Part shown: positions 8,359 through 15,977 of the stretch, one piece after another
Position numbering within the stretch: the stretch's first letter is position 1
How the letters are laid out: each line of letters starts with the position of its first letter
DNA from: CAYJBH01 sp964370605
GTDB taxonomy: Bacteria > Bacillota > Clostridia > Oscillospirales > Ruminococcaceae
Direction of reading: 5' to 3'
Length of the DNA stretch: 64,000 bases
NCBI GenBank assembly: GCA_964370605.1
Contig: CAYJJX010000013.1
Span: 1 to 64,000, forward strand
The notes under the pieces: model-generated
What the model saw: only the letters and a program-made list of their open reading frames with translations
Told to the model about the DNA's origin: nothing
Database searches by the model: none
Program-made: the position numbers and the translations under genes

Positions 8359-9747
8359 ATGAAACGAACTGAAATAAATAAGCTTTATTCCGAGGTGCAA
8401 GGTGGTTGCACGAGCGGAACTTTTACCGTAGCCGGCTTTGTCAAGACCGCACGGTTTGGAAAGAATGTTGCGTTTGTGGAGCTGAACGACGGAAGCTGCT
8501 TCAAGAACCTCCAGCTGGTCATTGACGCCTCAATGCCGAACTACGAAAATGTCTCGGGCATCGGTGTCGGTGCATCGATTGTTGCCACCGGTGAGCTCAA
8601 ACTCACCCCTGAGGCACGTCAGCCGTTTGAACTGCTTGCAGTTTCGGTGGAGCAGGAGGGAGGCTGCCCGCCGGAATATCCTTTGCAAAAGAAACGGCAC
8701 GGCGTGGATTTTTTGCGTACCATTCCGCATCTGCGACTTCGCACCAACATCGGAAATGCGGCCTTTAGACTGCGCAGTGGACTGTCGTTTGCACTGCATG
8801 AATTTTTCAACAAAAACGGTTTTATCTACATGCACACCCCGATTATAACGGGAAGTGACTGTGAAGGGGCGGGCGAGATGTTTCGAGTGACCACTCTGCC
8901 GCCAGTCGACCCTCCGATGAACGACGACAACGAAGTCGACTTTGGTCAAGACTTTTTCGGGGGCATGGCTTCACTCACCGTGTCGGGACAGCTTGAGGCG
9001 GAGGCGGCTGCGCAGGCGCTCGGAAAGGTTTACACCTTCGGGCCGACCTTTCGAGCAGAAAACTCTAACACTCCTCGCCACGCGGCAGAATTCTGGATGC
9101 TTGAGCCGGAGATTGCCTTTGCCGACCTGTATGATAACATGCAGTTGGCGGAAGACATGTTGCGTTATGTAGTTTCGTATGCTCTAGAAAACTATGCCGA
9201 TGAGCTTGCCTTTTTGGATGAATTTGTCAGCAAGGGACTGCGTGAGCGACTGATCGCGCTTACCGACCGTGAATATGTGCGGATAAGTTATACCGACGCG
9301 GTTGAGCGTCTTGTGAAATACAATGATGAATTTGAGTATAAGATCAGCTGGGGTGCCGACCTGCAGACGGAGCATGAACGATATCTGACCGAAAAAATCT
9401 TTGATGGACCAGTATTTGTCTATGATTACCCCAAAGAGATCAAGTCTTTTTACATGCGTCAAAACGATGATGGCAAGACGGTTGCCGCAATGGATCTGTT
9501 GGTGCCGTCGGTCGGTGAACTCATTGGTGGAAGTCAACGTGAAGAGCGTGAAGATAGGCTGAAGAATCGTATGAACGAGCTGGGACTGCCTATTGAAAAG
9601 TACGAGTGGTATATTGACCTTCGTCGTTTTGGCACGACAAAACATGCCGGATACGGTCTTGGCTTTGAGCGTCTTGTCATGATGGTCACCGGAATAGCCA
9701 ATATCCGTGACGTTTGCTTCTTCCCACGCACCACCGGAAGATTTTAA
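8359..9747 (+). CDS. asnS: asparaginyl-tRNA synthetase
   Basis: A 462-aa class IIb aminoacyl-tRNA synthetase charging tRNA-Asn. An N-terminal OB-fold (residues ~15-105, with VAGFVKTARFGKNVAFVELNDGS) is followed by the class II catalytic domain. Motif 1 is near VRSGL-type text at about residue 140, motif 2 is TFRAENSNTPRHAAEFWMLEPE, split here by family convention, and motif 3 is GYGLGFERLVM. Length matches AsnRS (430-470 aa). It is monocistronic, with its own promoter and a strong terminator. Confidence 0.95.
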   Translation: MKRTEINKLYSEVQGGCTSGTFTVAGFVKTARFGKNVAFVELNDGSCFKNLQLVIDASMPNYENVSGIGVGASIVATGELKLTPEARQPFELLAVSVEQEGGCPPEYPLQKKRHGVDFLRTIPHLRLRTNIGNAAFRLRSGLSFALHEFFNKNGFIYMHTPIITGSDCEGAGEMFRVTTLPPVDPPMNDDNEVDFGQDFFGGMASLTVSGQLEAEAAAQALGKVYTFGPTFRAENSNTPRHAAEFWMLEPEIAFADLYDNMQLAEDMLRYVVSYALENYADELAFLDEFVSKGLRERLIALTDREYVRISYTDAVERLVKYNDEFEYKISWGADLQTEHERYLTEKIFDGPVFVYDYPKEIKSFYMRQNDDGKTVAAMDLLVPSVGELIGGSQREEREDRLKNRMNELGLPIEKYEWYIDLRRFGTTKHAGYGLGFERLVMMVTGIANIRDVCFFPRTTGRF

Positions 9748-9765
9748 TCCGATACTTTTTGATAT

Positions 9766-9809
9766 AACGCCGCACCCGATTTCACATGGTAGGGTGCGGC
9801 GTTTTTTTT
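9766..9809 (+). terminator. rho-independent terminator of asnS
   Basis: A perfect 12-bp stem AACGCCGCACCC/GGGTGCGGCGTT (9766-9777 with 9792-9803) with a 14-base loop, running directly into eight T. It begins 18 bases after the asnS stop codon. Confidence 0.9.
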
Positions 9810-9985
9810 GTTTTTGCACAGCGTCATAAATAATCTACGTGCCTCACATAAACTATATTTATAGTTAATTGATGTGAAAAACAATACCGATTGCAATGCA
9901 CAAACTTTCTCTATCGCCGCCGTCATTGATGCGGTTTTGTTCGCTGTTCGGTGCTTATAAAGCAAAAATTTTTTTGCCGAAACGG

Positions 9986-10969
9986 CTATGATGTTTGCAC
10001 CAGTTCATATGCAATGCGAACGACTCCAGCGGAATTTGAAACCGTCTCCCCCCTTGCGTAAGAGGCGGCTACATTGAGTGATTCTTCCGCGAGTCGATAG
10101 GGATTGTTGTAGATAGTGCCTGCCATTTCGTCGTTTTCTATTGCATCGATGGCGGTAGGTATTGCATCTATTCCATACACCGGAACCAATGTGTCGGCGG
10201 CTTTAAGTGCCTCAATCGCTCCGAGTGCCATGCTGTCACTGTTGCACACTATCGCCTCGGGCGTCTGTCCTTGCTCCAACAGTTCTGCCACAAGTCGAGC
10301 GGCAACGTCGGTGTTCCAGTCGGCATTCGGTTGTGCGATCGGTACTGCCGAGCCATCGGTCAGGGTCTGAATCAGTGAATCGGTGCGAGTAGCGGTCAAG
10401 GGGTTCGCCTCTTCGCCTTTCAAAACCATGTATTGCAAAATACCATCGCTATTCAAATCATAGTCGGGGTTTTCGGCAAAATCTCTGAGTACCATTTCAC
10501 CTTGAATCATTCCTGCTTCGATCTCGTTTACACCGACAAAAAATACATTTTCGTACTGGGATAAGATGTCAGACGCAGGTTGGCTATATAGAAACACCAC
10601 CGAAACATCTGCCGCCAGCGCAAGGTCGGCGACCGATCGAGCCGATGCAAGATCCACGAGGCTGACGATAAGCGTGTCGGCACCGTCGGCGATAAGTTGT
10701 TGTATATCAGTGCTCTGAGTTCCGGCGTTTCCCTCGGCGTCCAAAATGTTGACGCTCAGGCTTGTGTCGCCTTGCTCTTCAAGTGCCTGTTTAAGGATAG
10801 ATAGGTAGTTGTCGTCAAGGGTGCTGAGCGACACACCGACACTTACCGGATGTAGCTCTGACTGTGATTGAGATTCTTGTGATCCGGATGTATCTTCCGA
10901 TTCTTGCGATGCGTCGCAAGAGCTGAAAATGATCAGTACCGATAGAAGAATAGGGGCGAATTTTTTCAT
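9986..10969 (-). CDS. galactose/glucose-binding protein-like lipoprotein (MglB family)
   Basis: A 327-aa sugar-type periplasmic-binding-fold lipoprotein: signal peptide with FSSC lipobox (Cys19), a Ser/Gln/Glu-rich linker, then two Rossmann-like lobes. It follows Escherichia MglB closely. The calcium loop DLNSDG, the ring-stacking Trp (NADWNTD), Asn (CNSDSMALG), Asp (YGIDAIP) and Asn (YNNPYR) are kept. The segment equivalent to GHPDAEART reads ANPLTATRT, so two sugar-contact residues (His and Asp) are lost while Arg remains. The ligand may therefore differ from galactose. No transporter genes are adjacent. A consensus promoter lies upstream. Confidence 0.85.
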   Translation of the reverse strand: MKKFAPILLSVLIIFSSCDASQESEDTSGSQESQSQSELHPVSVGVSLSTLDDNYLSILKQALEEQGDTSLSVNILDAEGNAGTQSTDIQQLIADGADTLIVSLVDLASARSVADLALAADVSVVFLYSQPASDILSQYENVFFVGVNEIEAGMIQGEMVLRDFAENPDYDLNSDGILQYMVLKGEEANPLTATRTDSLIQTLTDGSAVPIAQPNADWNTDVAARLVAELLEQGQTPEAIVCNSDSMALGAIEALKAADTLVPVYGIDAIPTAIDAIENDEMAGTIYNNPYRLAEESLNVAASYARGETVSNSAGVVRIAYELVQTS

Positions 10970-11040
10970 AAATTAGATTCCGTGTTGGTTTCTCATATGT
11001 GTAGCCATACGCCATAAAACATGAATTTTTACACAACAAA

Positions 11041-11069
11041 ATAGTACCATTCAAATGGAGATTTGTCAA
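11041..11069 (-). promoter_or_regulatory. sigma-A promoter of the MglB-like gene
   Basis: Minus strand: TTGACA (11064-11069), a 17-base spacer, TACTAT (11041-11046). The predicted start is about 65 bases upstream of the gene's ATG. Confidence 0.75.
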
Positions 11070-11101
11070 GCAGACTAACGTTGCCAATATATACAACATG
11101 C

Positions 11102-11130
11102 TTGAAAAATCAGCAAAAAAGTGATATGAT
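11102..11130 (+). promoter_or_regulatory. sigma-A promoter of the alpha/beta hydrolase
   Basis: TTGAAA (11102-11107), a 17-base spacer, TATGAT (11125-11130). The GTG start with AGGAG lies about 30 bases downstream. Confidence 0.7.
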
Positions 11131-11162
11131 ATTGATGGAGAAAATATCATAGGAGCAAACAA

Positions 11163-12071
11163 GTGGCGGCTTTTATTATTATCACAGCAATTGTTATAGT
11201 TGTAGCATTGCTTGTCTATGCTGGGCATCTGCTTAATCTTAAGACCTTGCGGCCCAAAACTCATAGTCAGGAAAGCACACTAGATGAAATGACGCAGAAG
11301 AATTTTTACTACGGACGAGCCATAGGAGAGTATGAGTTTGAAGATGTGAGTGTGATTTCTGACTATGGCTATCGCCTTAGCGGAAAATGGTTGCCGTTTG
11401 AAGGATCGAAAAAAACGGTGTTGATTGTTCACGGATATTCGGCAAACTTGATGTGCTCCGCACGGTACATTGACCTATTTTATACACAAGGGTTCAACGT
11501 GTTGATGTATGATCATCGTTTTCACGGAAAAAGTGAGGGCGAGAATAGCACACTCGGATATTATGAGAAATACGATCTGAAGAAATGGATCGATGTTGCG
11601 TTTCAAAAAACAGGTGAGGGCGGCATTGTAGGACTGCACGGCGAGTCGATGGGGGCATCCACTTCGATTCTCACCGCCGCACTCGATCATCGCATTGCCT
11701 TTGTGGTTGCGGACTGCGGATTCGACGATCTTTATGGCGAGGTCAAATATCAGATTAAGCAAAGCTACAATCTGCCGGAATATCCAGCAATGTTGTTTGC
11801 CGATTTTTTCAATCGAATTCGGGTGAAGCATGGGTATCGCGATGTATCACCGATAAAGGTGCTTGACGATGTCAAGGCGCCGATACTGTTTATTCACGGT
11901 GAAAATGATCTTTTCACACCTCCCGAGAACTCAAAGAGGATGTATGAAAAATATGGCGGCAAAAAGCGGCTGTATATTGCAAAAAATGCAGGACATGCAT
12001 GTGCTATTCATGAAGACAAAGAGCAGTATTACCGTGAAGTTATCGAATTTCTATCCGAAATAGAGCTGTAA
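11163..12071 (+). CDS. membrane-anchored alpha/beta hydrolase (serine hydrolase)
   Basis: A 302-aa protein with one N-terminal membrane helix (residues 4-24) and an alpha/beta-hydrolase domain. The oxyanion-side HG motif is IVHGYSAN, the nucleophile elbow is HGESMGAS, the acid is in HGENDLF and the histidine in NAGHACA, a complete triad. It resembles the YqkD/BAAT-like hydrolase group of Firmicutes. The substrate is unknown; esters or peptides near the membrane are possible. The start is GTG behind AGGAG. The gene is transcribed alone. Confidence 0.85.
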   Translation: MAAFIIITAIVIVVALLVYAGHLLNLKTLRPKTHSQESTLDEMTQKNFYYGRAIGEYEFEDVSVISDYGYRLSGKWLPFEGSKKTVLIVHGYSANLMCSARYIDLFYTQGFNVLMYDHRFHGKSEGENSTLGYYEKYDLKKWIDVAFQKTGEGGIVGLHGESMGASTSILTAALDHRIAFVVADCGFDDLYGEVKYQIKQSYNLPEYPAMLFADFFNRIRVKHGYRDVSPIKVLDDVKAPILFIHGENDLFTPPENSKRMYEKYGGKKRLYIAKNAGHACAIHEDKEQYYREVIEFLSEIEL

Positions 12072-12240
12072 GCCAGCAAGTGCAAAATGCGCCAGTGGCT
12101 AAAAACTAAGAACTAATAGTGAATAACCAGTTGTTAGCTTTAATCATAATTTTTTGCGTGAAACGCCACCCGCTGACAGCCTCGGCTTTTCGCATTGTAT
12201 TTTTGGTTTTCCATTTAACGTGATTAAATACGTCTATAAT

Positions 12241-12279
12241 AAGCGAATGGGAGGTGAATTGTTCACCTCCCATTCGCTT
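12241..12279. terminator. perfect 18-bp hairpin, probable bidirectional terminator
   Basis: The arms 12241-12258 and 12262-12279 are perfectly complementary around the 3-base loop TTG. It lies between two convergent genes, but neither side has a proper T-run. It is the only notable feature in the 246-base space 12072-12317. Confidence 0.55.
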
Positions 12280-12317
12280 TACTGCAATATAAATTTATAT
12301 TTGTTTTGTGACGCTTT

Positions 12318-12482
12318 TTATTGCTGATGCTCCTCTCGAAGTTTTTTCTTTATTGCTACTTCCTCGTCGGTCTCGACCTCTCTGCCCAGCGTCATGTCGT
12401 TGTCGGTTTTAATGAATCCGGACCTCAAAAGCGCAAGATATTGCATCAGGTCGTTTTGTTCTTCGTTAATTCCGTTGTACAT
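12318..12482 (-). CDS. small hypothetical protein
   Basis: A 54-aa charged cytoplasmic protein beginning MYNGINEEQNDLMQYL and ending in a Glu/Lys/Arg-rich helix (EVAIKKKLREEHQQ). The ATG at 12482 has AAGGGA eight bases upstream, a better start than the ATG codons 12 residues earlier. No family recognised. It stands alone after the terminator of the efp operon, and translation signals are its main support. Confidence 0.5.
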   Translation of the reverse strand: MYNGINEEQNDLMQYLALLRSGFIKTDNDMTLGREVETDEEVAIKKKLREEHQQ

Positions 12483-12536
12483 AATCGTTCCCTTTTTGCA
12501 TGTGTCTTTGACCATCATTTACGGTTTTGTTTTCCA

Positions 12537-12581
12537 AAAAGGAAAAGCTCCGTAATGATATTACTATTATCACCACGGAGC
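12537..12581 (-). terminator. rho-independent terminator of the efp operon
   Basis: Minus strand: stem GCTCCGT/ACGGAGC (12547-12553 with 12575-12581), with a nested TGATA/TATCA, followed by TTTTCCTTTTT. It lies 35 bases past the stop of the CD1247-type gene. Confidence 0.8.
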
Positions 12582-12615
12582 CGTAAAATATTCACTTTTT
12601 TTACAAAAATCGAGC

Positions 12616-13008
12616 CTATTCGATATCGTCGTCCGAGAAGTCAATTTCAAAGTTTGTGCCACAGTTTGGACAGGCAAGATCTTCGTTTCCGAGCATCTCT
12701 TCGTCCATGCAAACGACTTTTTTGCACTCGGGGCAGGTGATTTCATAGATGCCGCCGTCATACATTTCGTCGTCGCCGCAACCACAGTCGCAAGACATGT
12801 TGTCTTCGATACTGGTCAAATCTTGGTCGATTGCGTCAATTTCATCATAGATTTGGTCTACATCTTCGTTCAGCTCTGTGACCGCAACGCAGACTTCGTC
12901 CAACAGCAACAGTAGTTCTTTGAGTATTTTTCCTTCTTTTGTGGTGAAATCGGGGCCGAGTCCGTCTACCAGACCCTTGACATAAGAAGCTCTTTCTTTC
13001 AAATCCAT
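12616..13008 (-). CDS. CD1247-type zinc-ribbon protein
   Basis: A 130-aa acidic protein. The N-terminal part (residues 1-60, starting MDLKERASYVKGLVDGLG) matches the domain named for Clostridioides CD1247: a helical region with heptad-like leucines. The C-terminal half has two Cys pairs, ITCPECKK and LACPNCGT, forming a zinc ribbon, and an extra CDCGCG stretch. The function is unknown. The gene follows efp at 14 bp, a conserved neighbourhood in Clostridia as I recall, which suggests a translation-linked role. Confidence 0.8.
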   Translation of the reverse strand: MDLKERASYVKGLVDGLGPDFTTKEGKILKELLLLLDEVCVAVTELNEDVDQIYDEIDAIDQDLTSIEDNMSCDCGCGDDEMYDGGIYEITCPECKKVVCMDEEMLGNEDLACPNCGTNFEIDFSDDDIE

Positions 13009-13022
13009 TGGTTTATCCCTTT

Positions 13023-13586
13023 CTAGTTGTTTACACGTCCCATATAGTCGCCGGTGCGGGTGTCAATCTGAATTTTCTCGCCCTCTTCCAGGAACAGCGG
13101 AACACGAACTTCTGCGCCGGTCTCAACGGTTGCGGGTTTGAGGGTGTTGGTGGCGGTATTACCCTTGAATCCGGGATCGGTCTGGGTGATTACCAGTTCC
13201 ACAAAGTTCGGAGGTTCTACGCCAAAGACGCTTCCTTTATAAGACAAAACCTTGACTACTTCGTTCTCTTTGACAAAGCGGAAACTATCCGGCAGTGAAC
13301 TCTCGTTGATGGGGCTTTGTTCATAGGTTTCGATGTCCATGAAGTGGTATAGGTCACCGTCTTTATAGAGATACTGCATCTCTTGGCGTTCGATGTAGGC
13401 GGGCGGGAACTTGTCAGATGGGTTATAGGTCGTCTCGGTTACCGCTCCTGTCATTACGTTTCTTGTCTTGGCTCGCACAAATGCGGCGCCTTTTCCCGGC
13501 TTTACGTGTTGAAACTCAATGATCTGGTGAACGTTTCCATCCATTTCGAATGTTACGCCGTTTCTGAAATCTCCGGCACTTATCAT
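13023..13586 (-). CDS. efp: elongation factor P
   Basis: A 187-aa three-domain translation factor that relieves ribosome stalling at proline runs. The N-terminal KOW-like domain has the tip loop KPGKGAA, in which Lys32 is the usual modification site. The C-terminal OB domain signature is visible as DTRTGDYMGR at the end. Length is typical. No modification enzyme (EpmA, YmfI) is seen in the window. ATG start with GGAATGG/AAAGGA upstream; first gene of a two-gene operon with the CD1247-type gene. Confidence 0.96.
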   Translation of the reverse strand: MISAGDFRNGVTFEMDGNVHQIIEFQHVKPGKGAAFVRAKTRNVMTGAVTETTYNPSDKFPPAYIERQEMQYLYKDGDLYHFMDIETYEQSPINESSLPDSFRFVKENEVVKVLSYKGSVFGVEPPNFVELVITQTDPGFKGNTATNTLKPATVETGAEVRVPLFLEEGEKIQIDTRTGDYMGRVNN

Positions 13587-13725
13587 ATTGTTACCATTCC
13601 TTTCTTTGGGTTCAATATTTTACGTTTTTGCGTTTTGTCGCCTGTGTTGTTGCTGACATTGACGCACATAAAAGGTTGCTCTTTTAGTTAATTATATGAA
13701 ATTGCAAGCAATTAGTCAACACCGC

Positions 13726-13754
13726 TTGAAAAAAAATTTGCTCTATGTTAAGAT
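13726..13754 (+). promoter_or_regulatory. sigma-A promoter of rubredoxin
   Basis: TTGAAA (13726-13731), a 17-base spacer, TAAGAT (13749-13754). An AAGGAG ribosome site follows 27 bases later. Confidence 0.65.
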
Positions 13755-13795
13755 AATGTCAAGAATTATAATTTTTTTTAACAAGGAGATATATA

Positions 13796-13921
13796 ATGGA
13801 AACATATGTTTGCGATGTATGCGGTTACACCTATGACGGCGATGTGCCGTTCGAAGAGCTCGGTGATGATTATGCTTGCCCAATTTGCGGTGTTGGCAAA
13901 GATCAGTTTTCTGCCGAATAA
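13796..13921 (+). CDS. very short rubredoxin
   Basis: A 41-aa iron protein. It has the two rubredoxin knuckles CDVCGYTY and CPICGVGKDQF, with four Cys for one Fe, but a shortened central loop. Usual rubredoxins are 52-54 aa, and the shortest classical ones about 45 aa. Rubredoxin is the electron donor of A-type flavoproteins, and fprA lies just downstream (14221), so the pair probably reduces O2 or NO. ATG start with AAGGAG. It is too short for standard ORF lists. Confidence 0.85.
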   Translation: METYVCDVCGYTYDGDVPFEELGDDYACPICGVGKDQFSAE

Positions 13922-14220
13922 ATAAACAATCGATGTTTTGCTCGATGATTTATGTCGGCCTCGGATGAGGCAGGACCTCCTTTGGTGTCTTCAAAGTGTC
14001 AAAGCCCTGTAATGCCTTTTTGGAGGGTAGCGTGAAGTCTCGAAACTGTCGATCTTTTTCAATGTTTTGGGGATGGTTTTCGACGGCTTGTCGAGCATAC
14101 GACATCACAAAACAACGAGTCGCTGTCATTCATCATGTAGTGATCGTTGGGGGGGTTGCCATGCTACAAGAATGAAATTGTAAATGTGGCAGATATAGCG
14201 AAAGGAAAGGTCATATATAT
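13922..14220 (+). other. intergenic region between rubredoxin and fprA
   Basis: 299 bases with several small hairpins (GCCTC/GAGGC at 13957-13970; GCCA...TGGC at about 14158-14190). No good promoter is found. A GGAGG-led 47-codon frame (14032-14175) is annotated separately. The stretch is unusually long for two functionally linked genes and may hold a regulatory or repeated element. Confidence 0.4.
14032..14175 (+). CDS. doubtful 47-aa reading frame
   Basis: A GTG start lies five bases after GGAGG. The predicted peptide begins MKSRNCRSFSMFWGWFS, has two cysteines and a hydrophobic C-terminal part (VVIVGGVAML). No family recognised. Composition and lack of a promoter leave it doubtful; it might be a chance frame inside a repeated or structured element. 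Confidence 0.2.
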   Translation: MKSRNCRSFSMFWGWFSTACRAYDITKQRVAVIHHVVIVGGVAMLQE

Positions 14221-15330
14221 ATGGAGCTTGCTCAAAATATCTACTCGGTAGGAGTGGTCGATGCCGATGTGAGAGTCTTTCACGGCTATCAGACACCGGT
14301 AGGAACGACATATAACGCATTTCTCGTGGTAGACGATCGCGTTACGCTTGTCGACTTCGTGAAGCGGCAGTTTGCGCCGGAATTTTTATCGAACATTGAA
14401 GAGGTGCTCGGTGATCGTAAGATCGACAATATAATCTGTAATCACGTTGAACCGGATCACAGCGGTGCGCTTCCTGAGGTGATGGCGAAATATCCCGAGG
14501 CAAAAATATTCGGCACCGCCGCCTGTGAAAAGGGGCTGCGTGCCTATTACAAAGAGGTGGCGTTTGAATTTTGTACCGTAAAACTGGGTGAGGCGCTCAA
14601 TACCGGCAATAAAACTTTCTCTTTTATTCCGATGCCGATGGTTCATTGGCCGGACAGTATGGCGACCATGTTGGTGGAAGACAAAATTCTATTTTCGAAC
14701 GATGCGTTTGGTCAACATATCGGCACCGGTGCAGCCTTTGACAGTGATCTGACATTAGATGAGCTGATGGAGCGTGTTGGCAACTATTATGCAAATATTG
14801 TGTTGCCCTTTGGAATGCAGGTTCAAAAACTTGCCACGTCTTTGTCAGAATATAGAATCGAAACGGTTTGCCCCTCACACGGTGTCATATTGAAAAAGAC
14901 CATACCGCTCGTGTTGGAGAAGTACGCATATTGGGCCCAGGGTCGAGTTGCAGAGAAAACACTTTGCATTGTCTACGACAGCATGTGGAATACCACGGCG
15001 AAAATGGCTCGAAATCTTGCCCGTGAATATGGTGAGATGGGGTTTGAGGTTGAGGTTGTCGATCTTTCGTCAACTCACTACTCGGTAGCGATTGCAAGCC
15101 TGCTCGAGTCATCGCATGTTTTTGTCGGATCTTCGACTCTCAACAACGGTATGTTGCCAACGGTTGCCGCATTTTTGACCTACATGAAGGGGCTAAAGCC
15201 CAAAAATCGTGTAGGAATGGCTTTTGGTGCTTATGGCTGGAGCGGTGAATCGATCCGTGATGTCGAGAAGGTGTTGACCGAGTGTGGATTTGAGATGCTT
15301 GAATCGCGAAAAGCGCTGTGGAATGTTTAG
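14221..15330 (+). CDS. FprA-type A-type flavoprotein (diiron flavodoxin-fold O2/NO reductase)
   Basis: A 369-aa soluble protein. The N-terminal metallo-beta-lactamase-like domain has the diiron ligands in NHVEPDHSG, HWPDSM and a downstream PSHG. The C-terminal flavodoxin domain (from about residue 255) has the FMN loops DSMWNTTAKM, SSTLNNGMLP and GAYGWSGES. Such enzymes reduce O2 to water or NO to N2O using rubredoxin, and protect anaerobes. It ends at LESRKALWNV, about 25-30 residues before the usual family C-terminus, where the convergent regulator gene begins. Truncation is likely but the active sites are complete. Confidence 0.88.
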   Translation: MELAQNIYSVGVVDADVRVFHGYQTPVGTTYNAFLVVDDRVTLVDFVKRQFAPEFLSNIEEVLGDRKIDNIICNHVEPDHSGALPEVMAKYPEAKIFGTAACEKGLRAYYKEVAFEFCTVKLGEALNTGNKTFSFIPMPMVHWPDSMATMLVEDKILFSNDAFGQHIGTGAAFDSDLTLDELMERVGNYYANIVLPFGMQVQKLATSLSEYRIETVCPSHGVILKKTIPLVLEKYAYWAQGRVAEKTLCIVYDSMWNTTAKMARNLAREYGEMGFEVEVVDLSSTHYSVAIASLLESSHVFVGSSTLNNGMLPTVAAFLTYMKGLKPKNRVGMAFGAYGWSGESIRDVEKVLTECGFEMLESRKALWNV

Positions 15331-15336
15331 GCAGGG

Positions 15337-15714
15337 TTATCCCTCTTTGCTTAACTTTTCAAAAAGCAGTAGAATCTTTGAGAATGATTCGTCGCTGAGG
15401 TCGTGCTCCAACTTGCAAGCGTCGGCACGTGCGGTTTCCTCCGACACCCCGAGAAGAACTAAGAAGTCGGTCAATGTCACATGACGTTGGCTGACTTTTT
15501 TTGCTATCGCAAGGCCTTTTTCGCAAAGGGTGATGTACCCACCGTCGTCCATGTTGATGTACCCGCTTTCACGGAGTTTCTTCATCGCGATGCTGACACT
15601 GGGTTTTGTGTACCCGAGTTCGTTTACAATATCAATAGAGCGCACTAGGCCGAGTCGATTTTTCAGTACCAGTATCGCCTCCAGATAGTCTTCGCTCGAT
15701 TCATGGATGTTCAT
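15337..15714 (-). CDS. DtxR/MntR family metal-dependent regulator
   Basis: A 125-aa winged-helix repressor. It opens MNIHESSEDYLEAILVL, the standard start of this family, so the ATG at 15714 is preferred to an ATG 19 codons upstream. The recognition helix region is YTKPSVSIAMKKL, and the C-terminal part carries metal-binding-type residues (CKLEHDLSDES). It has only the DNA-binding and dimerisation parts, as in MntR. It probably senses Mn or Fe. Its 3' end meets fprA tail to tail. Confidence 0.87.
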   Translation of the reverse strand: MNIHESSEDYLEAILVLKNRLGLVRSIDIVNELGYTKPSVSIAMKKLRESGYINMDDGGYITLCEKGLAIAKKVSQRHVTLTDFLVLLGVSEETARADACKLEHDLSDESFSKILLLFEKLSKEG

Positions 15715-15831
15715 GTTTGTTACCAGTCCTTTCCCAAAAAATTGTATATTTTTGCTATTTTGTGATGACATTTCTTTTGCTTTCGCTAAAAGGCATGGGA
15801 TTTGTGTCGCGCCTATTTTAGCTTTGAAATA

Positions 15832-15860
15832 ATTATAGCATATAATAATACCACTGACAA
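15832..15860 (-). promoter_or_regulatory. sigma-A promoter of the DtxR/MntR-type gene
   Basis: Minus strand: TTGTCA (15855-15860), a 17-base spacer, TATAAT (15832-15837). The leader to the ATG is about 110 bases, long enough to hold an operator. Confidence 0.75.
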
Positions 15861-15903
15861 CAGTTTTATATTTGAATAAAGCGTATTTTTAAGGTGCATT
15901 ATG

Positions 15904-15932
15904 TTTACTTTTGATTTGTTTCATGATATAAT
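15904..15932 (+). promoter_or_regulatory. promoter of the diguanylate cyclase gene
   Basis: TTTACT (15904-15909), 17 bases, then TATAAT (15927-15932) with an upstream TGA giving an extended -10 character. About 40 bases separate it from the ATG. Confidence 0.55.
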
Positions 15933-15977
15933 TAATTGCACAAAGCTAGTATAAAAACGGGTTGAAAGGAATGCCTG

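Noticed and set aside
9184..9819. Minus-strand frame of 211 codons opposite asnS
   Set aside because: Runs through the asnS terminator and is antisense to a certain gene.
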